Below, piece after piece: positions 63,401 to 64,000 of a DNA stretch of 64,000 bases. Below the pieces are notes generated by a model. That model saw only the letters and a list, made by a program, of their open reading frames with translations, did no database searches and was not told where the DNA came from. The translations under genes and the position numbers were made by a program. Numbering within the stretch: position 1 is the stretch's first letter; each line of letters starts with the position of its first letter. This stretch comes from Bacillota bacterium (GTDB taxonomy: Bacteria > Bacillota > Clostridia > Oscillospirales > Oscillospiraceae). Location of the stretch: NCBI GenBank assembly GCA_023459875.1, contig JAEWRY010000024.1, forward strand, positions 124,001-188,000, given 5' to 3'.

Positions 63401-64000
63401 CTCTACGACTGTGAACGCAAGCTCTTTACCATCGGCTACGACGTGACGGCGGGATCCTTTACCGAGGGCTGGTACGACTTAATGGCCAGCGAGGCCCGGC
63501 AGACCAGCTATCTGGCGGTGGCCCGGGGAGAGGTCCCACCCCGTCACTGGCGCAGGCTCTCCAGGGCTTTAGTCTCCCATGCCCGCTACAGCGGCATGGC
63601 CTCCTGGACGGGCACCATGTTCGAATACTTCATGCCGAGCCTGCTGCTGCCCGTTTACCAGAACTCCCTGCTCTACGAATCCCTGGCCTTCTGTCTCTTC
63701 GTGCAGAGGGGAAGAACGGCCAGGCTGGGTATCCCATGGGGAATCTCCGAGTCCGCCTTCTACTCCCTGGACGCCTCTCTCAACTACCAGTATAAGGCCC
63801 ATGGGGTGCAGCGGCTGGGACTGAAGCGGGGGCTGGATTCCGAGCTGGTGATTTCACCCTATTCCTCTTTCCTGGCCCTTCAGCTGGCTCCGGCCAGCTC
63901 GGTTGCCAATCTGCGCCGCCTGCGGGACATGGGAGTGGAGGGAAAATACGGCCTTTTCGAGGCGCTGGATTACACCGAGAGCCGCCGGACGGGGGAAGCC
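60413..64000 (+). CDS. cyclic beta-1,2-glucan synthase-like protein (GT84), 3' end outside window
   Basis: An open frame of 1196 codons that continues past the window, so the full protein is larger. TTG start with GAGAGGGGG about 12 bases upstream. Residues 1-250 are helical and soluble. Two hydrophobic helices follow (LISPILFFGIFLLATLFITF, VTLLLLFPVSDIV). The GT84 catalytic domain (about 325-650) has YLITLDSDTSLN, GTYTGKGIFDIDAF and LHRWVRGDWQLLPWL. More membrane helices come at about 670-860. A glycoamylase-like domain (about 940-1196, with YDTATARPLEPRYVSTVDSG shortened to YVSTVDSGNL, SFTEGWYDLMASEARQ) runs to the edge. A phosphorylase domain expected in NdvB proteins would lie beyond. Confidence 0.88.
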   Translation, partial: MKEREPFSYAAECAAVFEADGKSGGGSLRRQLKAQLKRLKETETRLTYSDAVSRPAQWLLDNSWLARREGLEAMSAFRGCGFLRGANGNPYLMELARVLVRAPFELTQLNIAQFLEGAQKSRALTEKELSLWVSAVKLALVERLFELSGEIEPQPAGEAEKKKEDLLANRLCAVFSALKLLGSADLSNVLEGASRVEQLLSRDPAGVYLQMSDDSRLRYRHMVCTLARKYGLTEEEVAQTVLRLSENGAGEERHVGHFLFARPLGRPATLISPILFFGIFLLATLFITFLLGGVLHSGWVTLLLLFPVSDIVKNCADFLSVRLVHPRPVHRLALKDGIPPEGKTLCVIACLITDDEKSGELVTLLERYHLANREVGPNLLFGLLADLPDSTTPLNSAQARHMDAVKMRVDALNKTYGGGFYLFFRRPQYHPGDERYRGWERKRGALIELVRMLRGRRTHLRILAGDPAGLSDMRYLITLDSDTSLNVGTAREMVGAMLHPLNRPKIDARARVVTDGYGLLQPRVGVELQAANRSHFSRIFAGQGGVDPYGSASSDVYHDLFDRGTYTGKGIFDIDAFLSCLDRRFPQNTVLSHDLLEGAYLKAGLLGDVELTDGYPQRVTAYFSRLHRWVRGDWQLLPWLGRRVRLENGAKEKNPLSAVDRFKILDNLRRSISPIVTLAALMLGMCLKRPALAAASTAAILAALSNLLLSGADTAMRGGRGLRERYHSTVIAGPGGVIVQTLVQLLLLPAQAATCISAIARSLWRQIISHKGLLEWTTAAETEKKDKNSLLAYFRAQWPASLFGVVTMMFADLPAGGAVGLLWALSPLFAWAMSRPIAPTRRAAAEDSPFLLHEGALIWRYFADFLRPEDHYLPPDNWQEEPNPTLARRTSPTNVGLALLSVLAAADLELLGREKATSLLNRMISSIEELPKWKGHLYNWYDTATARPLEPRYVSTVDSGNLCGCLITLCEGLYEWGEDDLARRAKALSDHMELSALYDCERKLFTIGYDVTAGSFTEGWYDLMASEARQTSYLAVARGEVPPRHWRRLSRALVSHARYSGMASWTGTMFEYFMPSLLLPVYQNSLLYESLAFCLFVQRGRTARLGIPWGISESAFYSLDASLNYQYKAHGVQRLGLKRGLDSELVISPYSSFLALQLAPASSVANLRRLRDMGVEGKYGLFEALDYTESRRTGEA

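Overview
The window looks like a chromosome segment of a spore-forming Clostridia member with fairly high GC, most like the Oscillospiraceae/Ruminococcaceae group. The evidence is the set of sporulation genes (SASP Tlp, GerW/YtfJ, a YtvI-like protein, a SleL-like cortex hydrolase remnant), the IspH-ribosomal protein S1 fusion, GTP-type PEP carboxykinase, a CD1247-type protein behind efp, many TTG/GTG starts with strong Shine-Dalgarno sites, and dense ATGA-coupled operons. The genus cannot be fixed from the sequence alone.

Layout. 1-5 kb: the end of a Y-family DNA polymerase gene, then about 1 kb of non-coding DNA with runs of palindromes and two diverged copies of a ~270 bp unit, then tlp, a CoA-binding protein and a cell-wall hydrolase pair (amidase plus a truncated LysM-GH18 protein). 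5-18 kb: an almost unbroken plus-strand series (DUF4349 lipoprotein, rsmA, M50 protease, scpA-scpB-DUF2953-ytfJ-dacB-rluB, a RpiR regulator, flavoprotein, cmk-plsC-ispH/rpsA). 18-38 kb: nth (minus), glyA, rarA, rbgA, an SLH-linked S1C protease, rnhB, yraN, dipeptidase, thrC, a phosphoesterase, then the proteostasis block tig-clpP-clpX-lon, engB, an FAH protein and pckG.

38.1-46.3 kb is different. Two nearly identical tRNA-Pro genes (CGG on plus, GGG on minus) face each other and enclose about 7.3 kb of visibly AT-richer DNA. It holds an unknown membrane protein, two paralogous proteins built of carboxypeptidase-regulatory-like repeats, a membrane diguanylate cyclase, a GT8 glycosyltransferase, a DUF1622 protein and decayed 7TMR-DISMED2 and SLH fragments. 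It reads as an accessory island.

46.4-64 kb returns to backbone: efp and its CD1247-type partner, an aconitase-family hydratase with an alpha/beta hydrolase, a K+-dependent-type membrane pyrophosphatase, a YtvI-like protein, a prepilin peptidase, lipoate ligase, a PiT phosphate transporter beside a LysR gene, an FMN-riboswitch-controlled RibU, a SLOG-family protein and the first 1196 codons of a cyclic beta-1,2-glucan synthase-like protein that runs off the window.

The least explained signals are the non-coding tandem repeat at 0.9-1.5 kb, the clusters of consecutive unrelated perfect palindromes at 0.75, 1.5, 18.0 and 47.6 kb, a repeat shared by 1.7 and 47.7 kb that ends at the stop codon of a minus-strand gene both times, and the tRNA-bounded island.
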